Source of the DNA: Candidatus Villigracilis vicinus
GTDB lineage: Bacteria; Chloroflexota; Anaerolineae; Anaerolineales; Villigracilaceae
DNA length: 64,000 nucleotides
Direction: 5' to 3'
NCBI GenBank assembly: GCA_016721315.1
Contig: JADKIL010000019.1
Coordinates: 62,001-126,000 of the forward strand
The notes beneath the pieces were generated by a model. The model made no database searches and was not told where the DNA came from. It saw nothing but the letters and a program-made list of their open reading frames with translations. Of this stretch, positions 1 through 8,425 are shown one piece after another (position 1 is the first letter of the stretch; every line of letters starts with the position of its first letter). Both the position numbers and the translations under genes were made by a program.

Positions 1-740
1 GTGGGATTTACATTCGCGCCCTGGGCGTAGTAATCACCATCGTAATAGTCAGAGACCCATTCAGTAACATTGCCAGCCATATCGAGGATGCCGTATGGGC
101 TTGCACCTGCGGGATAACTTCCAACACGGGTGGTATCACCAACAAAATAGTTAAAGTTGCCATGTGAGGAATCCGGGCGGTCGTCACCCCACGGGAATGT
201 GCGGAAGTCATTTCCGCGCGCAGCATATTCCCATTCCGCTTCGGTGGGCAGGCGGCGCCCAGCCCATTTGCAGTATGTATCGGCTTGGAGCCAGGTGACA
301 TATACAACCGGGAAGTCGTTAAATTCAGGGTTATTGAAGTACGACTCGCGTGCTTGTGATTTAAAAGTTTGCGGCGGTTCGCAGGCGCCTGCTTGAACAC
401 AAAGTGCATACATGGCATTGGTCACTTCGAGTTTATCCATCCAGAAATTCTTCATGGTCACGGTGTGATCCGGCTTTTCATCTTTCTTTTCTTCAGGATC
501 TAATGCGCCCATGCGGAAGGTACCATCAGGGATGAACGCAGCGGGCATTCCGTCTGCAGTGGAAACACGCTCCTGCCCGGGTTCACCATTAGTGATACCT
601 TCGGCAGGCGCATTAACCGCAGCTGGGGTCAGTGTGGCTGGGGCGGTTGGCAGGGCGATCGCCGTTGGCTGAGCATTCCCCATGCTGCAGCCAGAGACAA
701 AGATCGCTATTACAGTAAAAATAGGGATTATCTTTTTCAT
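1..740 (-). CDS. SUMF1/FGE-sulfatase-domain lipoprotein (partial)
   Basis: The gene runs off the left edge, so the C-terminal part (roughly the last quarter of the domain) is missing. The start ATG at 738-740 has GGAG seven bases upstream. The N-terminus is a lipoprotein signal, with a hydrophobic stretch ending in the lipobox VSGC (Cys18), so the protein should sit on the outer face of the membrane. After a Thr/Pro/Ala-rich linker comes a SUMF1-type fold with the landmarks VTNAMYALC, PVVYVTW, WAGRRLPTEAEWE and LDMAGNVTEWV. It closely resembles the next minus-strand gene (1028-1975), indicating a tandem duplication. Relatives include formylglycine-generating enzymes and many C-lectin-like binding proteins. 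Whether this copy keeps catalytic cysteines cannot be judged because that part lies outside the window. Confidence 0.9.
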   Translation of the reverse strand, partial: MKKIIPIFTVIAIFVSGCSMGNAQPTAIALPTAPATLTPAAVNAPAEGITNGEPGQERVSTADGMPAAFIPDGTFRMGALDPEEKKDEKPDHTVTMKNFWMDKLEVTNAMYALCVQAGACEPPQTFKSQARESYFNNPEFNDFPVVYVTWLQADTYCKWAGRRLPTEAEWEYAARGNDFRTFPWGDDRPDSSHGNFNYFVGDTTRVGSYPAGASPYGILDMAGNVTEWVSDYYDGDYYAQGANVNP

Positions 741-950
741 AGTTGGCTCCTTTTGATCTGCCCTCAGTATAAAAAATAAGGATTGCAAGCCTAATCCCCC
801 AAAGGGGGTTAAGTGGGAATGATTTGGACTTTTTTTTCTTACATCTTTGTTAGTTGCATGGATCGAAAAGGGAATCTGGGATTAATCACACCATTTCACA
901 GGCGATTAGCCTGTTTCTTCTTGATTTTGGTTATCTCAGCGATATTAAGC

Positions 951-997
951 ATGATCGCCCCGTCAATGGATTTTCATCCAAGGAACGGGGCGATCAT
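951..997. terminator. Strong hairpin with T tract on the plus strand
   Basis: Thirteen-base arms (951-963 and 985-997) enclose a loop that itself holds a small TGGAT/ATCCA stem. A run of seven T follows on the plus strand. Both flanking genes lie on the minus strand, where no T tract follows the stem, so its role is uncertain. It could stop antisense transcription or simply stabilise the 3' end of the upstream minus-strand message. Confidence 0.55.
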
Positions 998-1027
998 TAA
1001 TTTTTTTGCTCTTGTACTTACAAGAAT

Positions 1028-1975
1028 TTAATTGGCATCTTCGGCACATCGAAAGCCGATGCGGCTGGAGCTTTTTCCATAATGCGCTTCGTTATTTGGA
1101 TCTGCTTTCGGGTCTGGACCTTCAAGAAAGTTGCGATTTGCCACTCTAAGAAAAATTCCATCTTCTTGAAAAGAACCTCCACGCATAACGCGCAAGGTGC
1201 TGAACACTTCTTCGGCGGAGGGTCCCGGTGGGTTTTCCAATGGAGCGGTACTGTAATAGTTGGGGCGATAAAGGTCTGCCACCCATTCCCAGACATTGCC
1301 AGCCATGTCCAATGCTCCGAACGGACTTGCCCCTTCAGCATACGAGCCAACACGTGTTGTATCGCCAACAACATTCACTGAGTTGGAATTGTATTGGTTG
1401 GGCTCCTCATCCCCCCAAGGATAGTTGCGTTTATCGTCTCCACGTGCGGCACGTTCCCATTCAGCTTCGGTGGGCAGACGGCGCCCTGCCCAGGTGCAAT
1501 ACGCGTCTGCGTCGAACCAGGCAACATAGACCACAGGATAATCGCGGAACTCCGGGTTTCCAAAATACTCTTCGCGGTTATCCGAACGGATCTCTCGAGG
1601 CGGGCGGCAATTACCTGCCTGTACACATAATTCGTACATGCCGTTGGTCACTTCCACTTGATCGATCCAGAAGGAACGAATCTTCACCTCATGGGCGGGT
1701 TGCTCATCGTTCTCGCGGTAGACATCCATGCCGCCCATGAAGAGGGTTCCGGCAGCGACTTGGATTTGGGTCATGCCGTCTTTGGCAGAGATACGCAAAG
1801 TATCCGCTGTGGCGGTTGCGGCTGGGACAGGTGTTGAAGTTGGGGTACTGGTCTCTGTGGCGGTGGCGGGGAGCGGCGTGACTGACGGTGTCAGGGTCGC
1901 TTCAGGCGCGGAGGTTGGCGCTGCCTGGCAGGCAACAAGGAAGAGAATCAAGAGGGGGTATATTTTTTTTATCAT
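1028..1975 (-). CDS. SUMF1/FGE-sulfatase-domain lipoprotein
   Basis: This 315-residue protein begins with a lipoprotein signal (lipobox LVAC, Cys16), then a Thr/Pro/Ala linker (about 18-62), then a SUMF1-type domain (about 68-311) with WAGRRLPTEAEWERAARG, LDMAGNVWEWV, RVMRGGSF and a terminal GFRCA. In true formylglycine-generating enzymes, two copper-binding cysteines follow the RGGSF motif. Here that stretch reads RGGSFQEDGIF with no cysteine, so sulfatase activation is unlikely. A binding or structural role at the cell surface is more plausible, as for many lipoprotein members of the family. It follows the C39-type gene by 17 bp and precedes its own paralog, so the three may be co-transcribed. 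No clear Shine-Dalgarno precedes the start. Confidence 0.9.
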   Translation of the reverse strand: MIKKIYPLLILFLVACQAAPTSAPEATLTPSVTPLPATATETSTPTSTPVPAATATADTLRISAKDGMTQIQVAAGTLFMGGMDVYRENDEQPAHEVKIRSFWIDQVEVTNGMYELCVQAGNCRPPREIRSDNREEYFGNPEFRDYPVVYVAWFDADAYCTWAGRRLPTEAEWERAARGDDKRNYPWGDEEPNQYNSNSVNVVGDTTRVGSYAEGASPFGALDMAGNVWEWVADLYRPNYYSTAPLENPPGPSAEEVFSTLRVMRGGSFQEDGIFLRVANRNFLEGPDPKADPNNEAHYGKSSSRIGFRCAEDAN

Positions 1976-1992
1976 GGTCTATCGTTTAATGA

Positions 1993-3225
1993 CTATTGAA
2001 CAAGCTGCATGGCATTGCGCGCCTGGTCTTCAAAAAAATTAGGGTTGATGGAATCTGCTTTTTGCCAGGCTTTTAGTGCGGCGTCGTAATCTCCTTTGCG
2101 GTAGAGACCGTAGCCATACCACAACCATGCCTCCTCAGACATTTCTGTAACGCCAAGCGCGTAGTTGGTCAGGCTGAGCAGGTCTTCATTTCGGTTCGAG
2201 TGGAAGTAGGCAAGGAAGGGACCAAACTGATAGCGGAACATGCGCAAAGGCAAGCCCAGTTCCCTGGCTTTGTCGTAAGCACGGGCGGCTTCTTCGTAGC
2301 GTTCAAAGAAGACGAGATTGCTGCCGTAGTTGAACCAGTCAAATCCGCTGGCGGCGGGGTCGTTGGCGGCAGATTCAGTGGCGGCAAGGACTCGCTGGCG
2401 ATTCAGGTTCGGATCCCAGTCTGATCCGAGCAGGGCTTTCATTTCATCTTCGAATTGCGGGAAGTACATCACAAGATAAACGTTATTGAATGGCTTCCAA
2501 TCCTGATCAAGCTGGGCGTACGAGATGGTTAGATCGGGACCATGGTAGGAATCTTGAATGGTGAATTCCTGTTTGGCATCGTCGTAGGCAGTGATAAGCA
2601 TGTAATGTGCCGCCCAAAGATCATCCGTAGGACCAAGAGCATCGGCTGGATTTAACGAAGTGACCGTTTCCACGATGACAGGGTAGTTCGCGGCGAGCAG
2701 CCGTTTGATCTGTTCAATATTTCCGCCAACTCGATATTCGAGGTTAAGCCAGCCAGCCTGTGTACGTACGAAGTAGCGCAACTCTTCCGGGTTCACGTTG
2801 CGGTCGCCGGATACGGGCTTGATGTAATATGAAATGTCGGATTGCTCTCCATCCCAGCCGTAGAGATGCAGAGCCATGGATAAGGTGGCAGGTCCGCAAT
2901 TGTTGGCGGTCTGTTTCTCGTAAGGAGGCGAAACGATGGACGCTTGCGCTGGAAGCGGGGGGAAGGTTGCGGTGGGGGTGATGCTCGGCGCACTTTGTGC
3001 AATAGCCGTGTTCGTGATTACAACTGTGGATGTGACCGGTTGCGGCGTGACGGGTAATGCCGTCGGTACTGGACCAACGGGGTTGATCACATTTTTGACA
3101 TAGATCTGAAAAACATCCAACCGCCATTCGAGGCGTGATTTTACAGCGGGGATCTGATAGACAAGGACAGCCAGCAGAAGCATGCCTGCCAGCCCCAGCA
3201 AGATATTTCTAACTTTTGGTGACAT
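1993..3225 (-). CDS. Membrane-anchored C39-like peptidase with TPR region
   Basis: A 410-residue protein. Residues 7-25 form one membrane-spanning or uncleaved signal segment, and a Thr/Pro-rich linker follows to about 95. A C39-like (C39_2) papain-fold domain covers about 96-260. The likely catalytic residues are visible: Cys110 in NNCGPATLSM, His207 in AAHYMLI and Asp225 in IQDSYHG. The C-terminal 120 residues carry helical repeats resembling TPRs (for example EEAWLWYGYGLYRKGDYDAALKAWQKA). It probably acts outside the membrane, but no leader peptide or ABC exporter lies nearby, so it is not a bacteriocin transporter protease. The start has no Shine-Dalgarno. A TAAACT hexamer lies 13 bases upstream, in keeping with a leaderless message. 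Confidence 0.85.
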   Translation of the reverse strand: MSPKVRNILLGLAGMLLLAVLVYQIPAVKSRLEWRLDVFQIYVKNVINPVGPVPTALPVTPQPVTSTVVITNTAIAQSAPSITPTATFPPLPAQASIVSPPYEKQTANNCGPATLSMALHLYGWDGEQSDISYYIKPVSGDRNVNPEELRYFVRTQAGWLNLEYRVGGNIEQIKRLLAANYPVIVETVTSLNPADALGPTDDLWAAHYMLITAYDDAKQEFTIQDSYHGPDLTISYAQLDQDWKPFNNVYLVMYFPQFEDEMKALLGSDWDPNLNRQRVLAATESAANDPAASGFDWFNYGSNLVFFERYEEAARAYDKARELGLPLRMFRYQFGPFLAYFHSNRNEDLLSLTNYALGVTEMSEEAWLWYGYGLYRKGDYDAALKAWQKADSINPNFFEDQARNAMQLVQ

Positions 3226-3352
3226 GCCGGTGAGTTTACCACGCCAGCCTGAAAGGCAATTAAGTTTTATTTTGTGTTATTTCCACAAGATAGATGATAT
3301 ACAAGGTAAGGATTTATGCTGCTTCTGTATCAAGGACTTGACGAATTCTGGC

Positions 3353-3381
3353 TTGACGTGCCCCTCTCCGGCAATTATGAT
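3353..3381 (+). promoter_or_regulatory. Near-consensus sigma-70 promoter
   Basis: TTGACG at 3353-3358, a 17-base spacer, and TATGAT at 3376-3381. Transcription should start near 3388-3390, almost on the ATG of the flavin reductase gene at 3390. Confidence 0.75.
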
Positions 3382-3389
3382 GACAATGA

Positions 3390-3902
3390 ATGGGAAATTT
3401 TTTAACTATGATAAACCTCGACCCTGAAGCCCTGCGGTCTGCCATGCGAGCATGGTCAGCAGGTGTGACTGTAGTCACAGCCGTTCATGAAGGGGAACGG
3501 CACGGTATGACCGTTAACTCCTTCACATCCATATCCTTAAACCCGGCGCTTGTCACTGTTTCGTTGCAGCAACATACACGTACTTGTGAACTGGTGTTGA
3601 AATCCCATGCCTTTGGGGTGACGATCCTCGCAGCTGACCAGACACAGGTCTCAGACCTTTTTGCCGGACGCATGCCTGAAGTGGAAGACCGGCTCGCGAC
3701 CGTTCAGACTAAATCGCTGGCGACTGGCTCCCCCTTGATCGTGGGTGGGCTGGCATGGATGGATTGCCGCGTCGTCCAGACCTATGATGCGGGGATGAAT
3801 ATGCTTTTCATTGCAGAAGTGGTTGCCGCACACGGCACTGGTACGGGGGAGCCGCTGTTGTATCACAACCGCGAGTATTGGAAATTGGCGCACTTGAAAT
3901 AG
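3390..3902 (+). CDS. Flavin reductase domain protein
   Basis: A 170-residue, single-domain FMN-binding split-barrel protein of the flavin reductase-like family (RutF/HpaC type), which reduces FMN or FAD with NAD(P)H for partner monooxygenases. Typical features are the N-terminal LRSAMRAWSAGVTVVTA and GMTVNSFTSISLNPALVTVSL, and the C-terminal PLLYHNREYWKL. No monooxygenase gene is adjacent, so the partner is unknown. Two starts are possible. The ATG at 3390 lies at the predicted transcription start and would be leaderless. The ATG at 3408 (residue 7) has only a weak GGGA about 13 bases upstream. I kept the longer form. Confidence 0.9.
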   Translation: MGNFLTMINLDPEALRSAMRAWSAGVTVVTAVHEGERHGMTVNSFTSISLNPALVTVSLQQHTRTCELVLKSHAFGVTILAADQTQVSDLFAGRMPEVEDRLATVQTKSLATGSPLIVGGLAWMDCRVVQTYDAGMNMLFIAEVVAAHGTGTGEPLLYHNREYWKLAHLK

Positions 3903-3948
3903 GTCAACTTTTGGCGATCCGATGGTGGTGGTGCGATTGGAAGGTCAG

Positions 3949-4524
3949 ATGTCAACATCATTGAATGACGAGGACAGGCAAATACTCTTGCAGCTTGCAC
4001 GCGAGGCGCTTGAAAACGCAGTTCGGGGAATTGCGTTATTGCCGTTAAACACAGAAATGCTCACGCAAACGTTGCGCGAAAACGGCGCATCCTTTGTCAC
4101 GCTTACCATTCGAAACGAACTGCGCGGATGTATTGGAGCCTTGGAAGCCTACCAACCTCTGGCAGAGGATGTACGTGAGCATGCCATTGCGGCAGCGTTG
4201 AAAGACCCGCGCTTCCCACCCGTAACTGAGTCGGAACTACGCCTCATCAATATTGAAGTCTCCTATCTTTCTGCGCCGCAAGAGTTGGAATATTCCACTG
4301 GTGAAGACCTGCCTTCAAAATTAAGACCACAGATCGATGGAGTCATCCTCAAACAAGGCAGGCGCAGGGCAACCTTCCTGCCGCAGGTCTGGGAGAAAAT
4401 TCCCGACCCTGAGGAATTCCTGAATCAGCTTTGCTATAAGATGGGCGTACCCCCCAATACCTGGCGGGAGGCAAAATTGCAAGTTTATATATATCAGGTC
4501 GAAGAATTCCATGAATTGAATTAA
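3949..4524 (+). CDS. AMMECR1 domain protein
   Basis: A 191-residue protein made of one AMMECR1 domain, with the family hallmark LRGCIGALEAY and the later DPRFPPVTESEL. The biochemical function of the family is not established, although in several bacteria and archaea it occurs with MEMO and radical SAM genes. Neither lies here. The reading frame is open from 3922, but the ATG at 3949 has GGAAGG four bases upstream while the upstream ATG has none, so 3949 is preferred. It follows the flavin reductase by 46 bp and is probably co-transcribed. Confidence 0.88.
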   Translation: MSTSLNDEDRQILLQLAREALENAVRGIALLPLNTEMLTQTLRENGASFVTLTIRNELRGCIGALEAYQPLAEDVREHAIAAALKDPRFPPVTESELRLINIEVSYLSAPQELEYSTGEDLPSKLRPQIDGVILKQGRRRATFLPQVWEKIPDPEEFLNQLCYKMGVPPNTWREAKLQVYIYQVEEFHELN

Positions 4525-4533
4525 AATGAAGCC

Positions 4534-6429
4534 ATGACCGGTGAATTTAAAGCGCAGCACAACAGCGAGCAGAATAACGATACCATCTTCCAGGATGCCA
4601 TCAACGCCCTTCGTCGCGGCGACAAACCGCGCGCCAAGGAACTATTGACGCTCCTGCTGAAAACTGACCAGAATAATCCCACCTATTGGATCTGGCTCAG
4701 CGCTTCTGTGGATGCCACGAAAGAGCGCATCTACTGTCTGCAAACAGCGCTCAAACTGGACCCGGAAAATTCCACCGCCAAACGCGGCTTGATCTTGCTT
4801 GGCGCCTTGTCTCCCGATGAGACCATTCAGCCATTCCCCATGAACCGTCCACGTGCCTGGGAGGAGAAATTACTCCTGGCGCATGAAAAGCCAAAAGAGC
4901 GCGGCTTGCGTGTGGCATTACGCAACCCAGTTCTCCGGCTTGGTGGCTTGACGGCGATTGGGGTTGGTATGTGCGCCATTATATATTTTGGCGTTATCCT
5001 GCCGCGTTTTGGAGCGATCGAACGAGCACCCACCAACACACCGGGACCTTCCCCAACGTTCACAGCAACCCCCACCATCTTTGGCGCGACAGCCATTCCC
5101 ACTGAGGTATTCAGCGGACCGACGCCACTTTCCTCATTCCTCAACGCAACGTATACACCCACTCCATTGTACGTAAATACTCCACGTTCTGCCGCTGCAG
5201 TGGATCAGTTCCGCATTGCCCAAAAAGCATATGAAGACGGTGATTGGGATATTTTTATCGAGAATATGCTCCTGCTTAAACCCATTGAGCCGGACGCTGC
5301 CGATATTCCTTTCTTGATCGGTGAAGCCTATCGTTTCAAAGGGGAAATAGGACTAGCGCTGGAGTCGTATAACGAAGCGATCGATATGGATCCAAATTTC
5401 GCCGCTCCATATCTTGGGCTTGCCCGAGTGCGGCTGATGGCAGACCCTGATGCGAAAGTAGGTCCACTTTTCGCACAAGCCATTGACCTTGACCCGAACT
5501 TCGGTGAAGCCTATCTGGATCGTGCGCGCTGGTTGATCCGTCGCGGTGACTTCGCAGATTCGTTTGCCGACCTGGAACTTGCCGAAAAATTATTGCCTGG
5601 TTCTCCAGAAGTTTACCTTGCGTATGCCACTGCCTACCTTGGCGATGGCGACAAAGAAAACGCCTTGGAATATGCCCGTAAGGCATACTCAGCCGACATC
5701 TTGAACATGTCAACCTATAAAATGCTTGGTGATCTTTATTTGGATCAGGAAGATTATGTTAACGCCGTGGAAGCCCTGCGCCTGTATACGACCTATCAAA
5801 CAGAGGATGCCACAGGGTTTGGAAAACTAGGTCAGGCGTATTTTTTCCTTGGCGAATATCAGAATACTGTAAATGCCATTAATAGCGGCGAACTGATCAA
5901 CCGTAATGGCATGAAGAATTACCTAATCTATCGCGGACTGGCGAATGTGGAGCTTGGCAATTTCAAAGATGCCGAAGGCGACTTGAATGCAGCCGTTGAA
6001 GAAGAGCCCGAGTCATTTGAAGCCCGGCTGGGGTACGCAAAAGCCCTCTATGGAGTTGGAAAATTCGGCAGCGCCTTCCTGCAGGCTGAGTCCATGCGTT
6101 CGATTGCTGATACCGACGAAGAAAAAGCGCTCGAACTGTACTGGCGTGCACGCATTCAGGAACAGCGTAACGATATTCGCGATGCCATCAAATCCTGGCA
6201 GGACCTGCTAAAACTGGACGAAGAAGTGATGACCCCGGAAATGCGCAACGAAGCCCGCAAACAGCTCACCACACTCGTCCCGCCGACGATTACCCTCACT
6301 CCGTCACGCACTCCGAAGGGCGGCGCATCAACCTCCACGCCGACACCTGCCACAGGAACCCCGAAGCCTGGTGCCTCGCCGACTGTTTCAGGCACATCCA
6401 AAACGCCGTCTGCAACCTCCACCCCTTAA
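4534..6429 (+). CDS. TPR-repeat membrane protein with Thr/Pro-rich linkers
   Basis: A 631-residue protein. A short N-terminal TPR-like region (about 15-90, AINALRRGDKPRAKELLTLLLKT) lies before a single transmembrane segment (about 137-157). A Thr/Pro-rich linker follows (about 168-220), then about eight TPR motifs (220-590), such as GEAYRFKGEIGLALESYNEA. The tail is a second Ser/Thr/Pro-rich stretch. The bulk probably faces outward as a protein-binding scaffold, but the partner cannot be read from the sequence. It starts nine bases after the AMMECR1 stop. There is no Shine-Dalgarno, but TAAAAT lies 12 bases upstream of the ATG, so it may have its own leaderless transcript. Confidence 0.85.
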   Translation: MTGEFKAQHNSEQNNDTIFQDAINALRRGDKPRAKELLTLLLKTDQNNPTYWIWLSASVDATKERIYCLQTALKLDPENSTAKRGLILLGALSPDETIQPFPMNRPRAWEEKLLLAHEKPKERGLRVALRNPVLRLGGLTAIGVGMCAIIYFGVILPRFGAIERAPTNTPGPSPTFTATPTIFGATAIPTEVFSGPTPLSSFLNATYTPTPLYVNTPRSAAAVDQFRIAQKAYEDGDWDIFIENMLLLKPIEPDAADIPFLIGEAYRFKGEIGLALESYNEAIDMDPNFAAPYLGLARVRLMADPDAKVGPLFAQAIDLDPNFGEAYLDRARWLIRRGDFADSFADLELAEKLLPGSPEVYLAYATAYLGDGDKENALEYARKAYSADILNMSTYKMLGDLYLDQEDYVNAVEALRLYTTYQTEDATGFGKLGQAYFFLGEYQNTVNAINSGELINRNGMKNYLIYRGLANVELGNFKDAEGDLNAAVEEEPESFEARLGYAKALYGVGKFGSAFLQAESMRSIADTDEEKALELYWRARIQEQRNDIRDAIKSWQDLLKLDEEVMTPEMRNEARKQLTTLVPPTITLTPSRTPKGGASTSTPTPATGTPKPGASPTVSGTSKTPSATSTP

Positions 6430-6443
6430 CAATACAGAAAATC

Positions 6444-6485
6444 AAACGGGCGAGTTCGGGATTAGTTTCCCGAACTCGCCCGTTT
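6444..6485. terminator. Bidirectional rho-independent terminator
   Basis: An 18-bp perfect stem (6444-6461 with 6468-6485) and a 6-base loop, with T-rich sequence on both sides. It lies between the convergent TPR gene (plus) and DUF971 gene (minus). Confidence 0.92.
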
Positions 6486-6510
6486 TGTTTTAATGACCAG
6501 ATAATCTAAA

Positions 6511-6846
6511 CTACTTCCGACACTCCCCGCATGGACACAGTTTGCGTAGATAATGCCAGTTATAAATGCCGTAATCATGCCCATCTTCCCAGACAACGGT
6601 CAACGCATAGGAACCGACCGCAACCACATTCGAGATTCGAGTGGATGAGTTATCCTCCATCTGCTTGGTGAATACATCTGCGTCTGGTTCCGATTTCATG
6701 TTCTCATGTCCGCCCCGGCATGAAGCGCATGGACAAGCCGCTCGCAGTAAGCCAAAGGGATACACACTGACATGTCCGCTATCCCATTGCACAGTAAATT
6801 CACGCTTGCTTTTGTTTGCAGTAATACCAGTAGGCTTTTCGTTCAT
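6511..6846 (-). CDS. DUF971 (GBBH-like N-terminal) domain protein
   Basis: A 111-residue protein of the DUF971 family, the fold also found at the N-terminus of gamma-butyrobetaine hydroxylase. The typical core is seen (VQWDSGHVSVYPFGLLRAACPC and VVWEDGHDYGIYNWHYLRKLCPC). Two Cys pairs are visible, CPCASC and CPCGEC, which suggest metal binding. Stand-alone DUF971 proteins are sometimes linked with iron-sulfur cluster assembly, but nothing nearby supports that here. The frame is open from 6864, yet the ATG at 6846 has AAAGGA at good spacing and is preferred. It is the last gene of a probable three-gene minus-strand operon. Confidence 0.85.
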   Translation of the reverse strand: MNEKPTGITANKSKREFTVQWDSGHVSVYPFGLLRAACPCASCRGGHENMKSEPDADVFTKQMEDNSSTRISNVVAVGSYALTVVWEDGHDYGIYNWHYLRKLCPCGECRK

Positions 6847-6891
6847 TTTTCCTTTTTCTCTCATCTTCCTGAAAGAATGGGCAGGGTGAGA

Positions 6892-7365
6892 TTATGGTGC
6901 AGGCACAACCGCCAAAAATTCAGCAGCTGCCCAGCCTGCGCGGGTATCATCGTACGGAGCAACCACATACCACCAGCTATATCCATCCGCGCTTTGCGGG
7001 CCATCTTTGACCAGAAAGACTTCGGCATCTTCACCGCGGAAGACAGTATCTGTGTTTAAGCCTGGTGCAGAACGGATACGTAAGCCATCTGTGCCGGTAC
7101 CTGTGATCTGTACATAGCCGTCTATGTGAACTGTGTTCTGATCAATGACCGGGGTGGCGAGTGGGTCAGTGGTGGGGATGGCTGTTGCGGCGGGGGTGTG
7201 GGTGGGGGCGGGGATCATGGTCAGATCGGCAGGCGCAAACCCAACTTCAGGAGAGAAGCGGGGCGTGGTCCAGCCGATGAGAATGAGTGTGATCAGGATC
7301 AGAGCTGCGGCGATGATCAAAGCGCCGTAGATGACGAAGCGATTCAGGTAAGGGCGTAAGTCCAT
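6892..7365 (-). CDS. Membrane-anchored SH3-like domain protein
   Basis: A 157-residue protein with one N-terminal transmembrane segment (about 12-31), a Thr/Pro/Ala-rich spacer (about 50-75) and a C-terminal bacterial SH3-like domain (about 83-152), recognised by GLRIRSAPGLNTDTVF and the closing YDDTRAGWAAAEFL. Such extracytoplasmic SH3 domains often bind cell-wall material, but the ligand here is unknown. Its start codon follows the stop of the lipid kinase gene by one base, so the two are translationally coupled. Confidence 0.8.
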   Translation of the reverse strand: MDLRPYLNRFVIYGALIIAAALILITLILIGWTTPRFSPEVGFAPADLTMIPAPTHTPAATAIPTTDPLATPVIDQNTVHIDGYVQITGTGTDGLRIRSAPGLNTDTVFRGEDAEVFLVKDGPQSADGYSWWYVVAPYDDTRAGWAAAEFLAVVPAP

Positions 7366-7366
7366 G

Positions 7367-8311
7367 TTATCTCTGTGGATTTTTCAATAAGTATAAAGCG
7401 TTTTCAGGCATCAGCACTTTGAGCGCGCGGTGTTTAACCTTGATCTCTGCCTTGTGACCGCCGAGCATTGGGTCGCCATCCACTTGAATGGAAAAGTTCG
7501 CATCGGATTCAATGCGCACATTTTGGAACGGAATGCAGCGCGCATATTCAGAGTTAAGATGCCTTCCTGCAACGAGATCGAAAAAGTGACGGAAGGTATC
7601 TGCAACGTTTTCGCCGCTGAGCAGCCATAGATCCATTTCGCCATCGTCAAGCAGGGCATTGGGAGAAATGACAGACATGCCCCCTGCGTAGTGCCGGATG
7701 TTTGTGGCGACGGCGACGAGGATACGCCCTTCCACTAATTTATCTTCGGCATATACTCGCAAGTCAAGTCCCTGCCAAAAGGTGGCTTCCCAAACTGTAG
7801 TGACGAAAAAATGCGGCACTGCCATGTGTTTGAAAATGCGTGGACGCGGTTCGATCTTGCTGATGGTTTGCGCGTCCAACCCGATGCCTGCCCACAATAA
7901 AAAAGGCTGATCATTACAATCGCCTACATCTACATATTGAGGTTCAACATTTGCAAGACGTTTGGCATTCTCGCGCAGGTTGCCGGGGTGAATCCAGCTG
8001 AAAGGTTTTTGTCCCTGTTCGAGTGCCCACACATTGACCGTTCCAGCAGGAATGACGCCCAGCGCCGTCTCTGTATGGACCAACCCGCTGGCGACCTGCC
8101 CCACTGTACCATCACCTCCAATGGCAAAGACCGCGTCGTAGTTTTCCCGCGCAGCTTGATGGGCAGTTTGCACGGCATGAGTTCCGCTCAGAGTTTCGGC
8201 AATGTCAATACTCCAGCCAGCATCGGTCAGCGGCTTGATGATGCCCCGTACGAATCGCCGCACCGGGAATCGCCCGGCGGCGGGGTTGTAGAGTAAAAGT
8301 CCCTTACGCAT
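7367..8311 (-). CDS. Diacylglycerol kinase family lipid kinase
   Basis: A 314-residue member of the DAGK catalytic-domain family (DgkB/YegS/LCB5 type), which phosphorylates a lipid alcohol with ATP at the membrane surface. It has the nucleotide-binding GGDGT motif at about 65-69, the N-terminal YNPAAG phosphate-binding loop, GVIPAGTVNVWA and the C-terminal VDGDPM. Length is normal for the family. The lipid substrate cannot be assigned. A TATAAT lies 13 bases upstream of the ATG without any Shine-Dalgarno, suggesting a leaderless transcript. It is divergent from the Ser/Thr kinase gene at 8426, with about 114 bp between them. Confidence 0.88.
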   Translation of the reverse strand: MRKGLLLYNPAAGRFPVRRFVRGIIKPLTDAGWSIDIAETLSGTHAVQTAHQAARENYDAVFAIGGDGTVGQVASGLVHTETALGVIPAGTVNVWALEQGQKPFSWIHPGNLRENAKRLANVEPQYVDVGDCNDQPFLLWAGIGLDAQTISKIEPRPRIFKHMAVPHFFVTTVWEATFWQGLDLRVYAEDKLVEGRILVAVATNIRHYAGGMSVISPNALLDDGEMDLWLLSGENVADTFRHFFDLVAGRHLNSEYARCIPFQNVRIESDANFSIQVDGDPMLGGHKAEIKVKHRALKVLMPENALYLLKNPQR

Positions 8312-8425
8312 GGCGGGGATTATATAACGTAACTTGTAATAAATACGGCGGGAATAAACGGTGACGATGAAGATATGGCGGGGATACGCTTTGCCCTTCC
8401 CGACTCACGGTATAATCTCAACACA

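Noticed and set aside
813..1031. A 72-codon plus-strand frame with hydrophobic residues upstream of the SUMF1 genes
   Set aside because: No ribosome-binding site. It spans the terminator-like hairpin and resembles no family.
1228..1740. A 170-codon frame opposite the second SUMF1 gene
   Set aside because: It lies entirely inside a strongly supported gene on the other strand.
1993..3225. A bacteriocin-processing ABC transporter
   Set aside because: The C39-like domain has no attached ABC or transporter membrane domain, and no leader-peptide gene is nearby.
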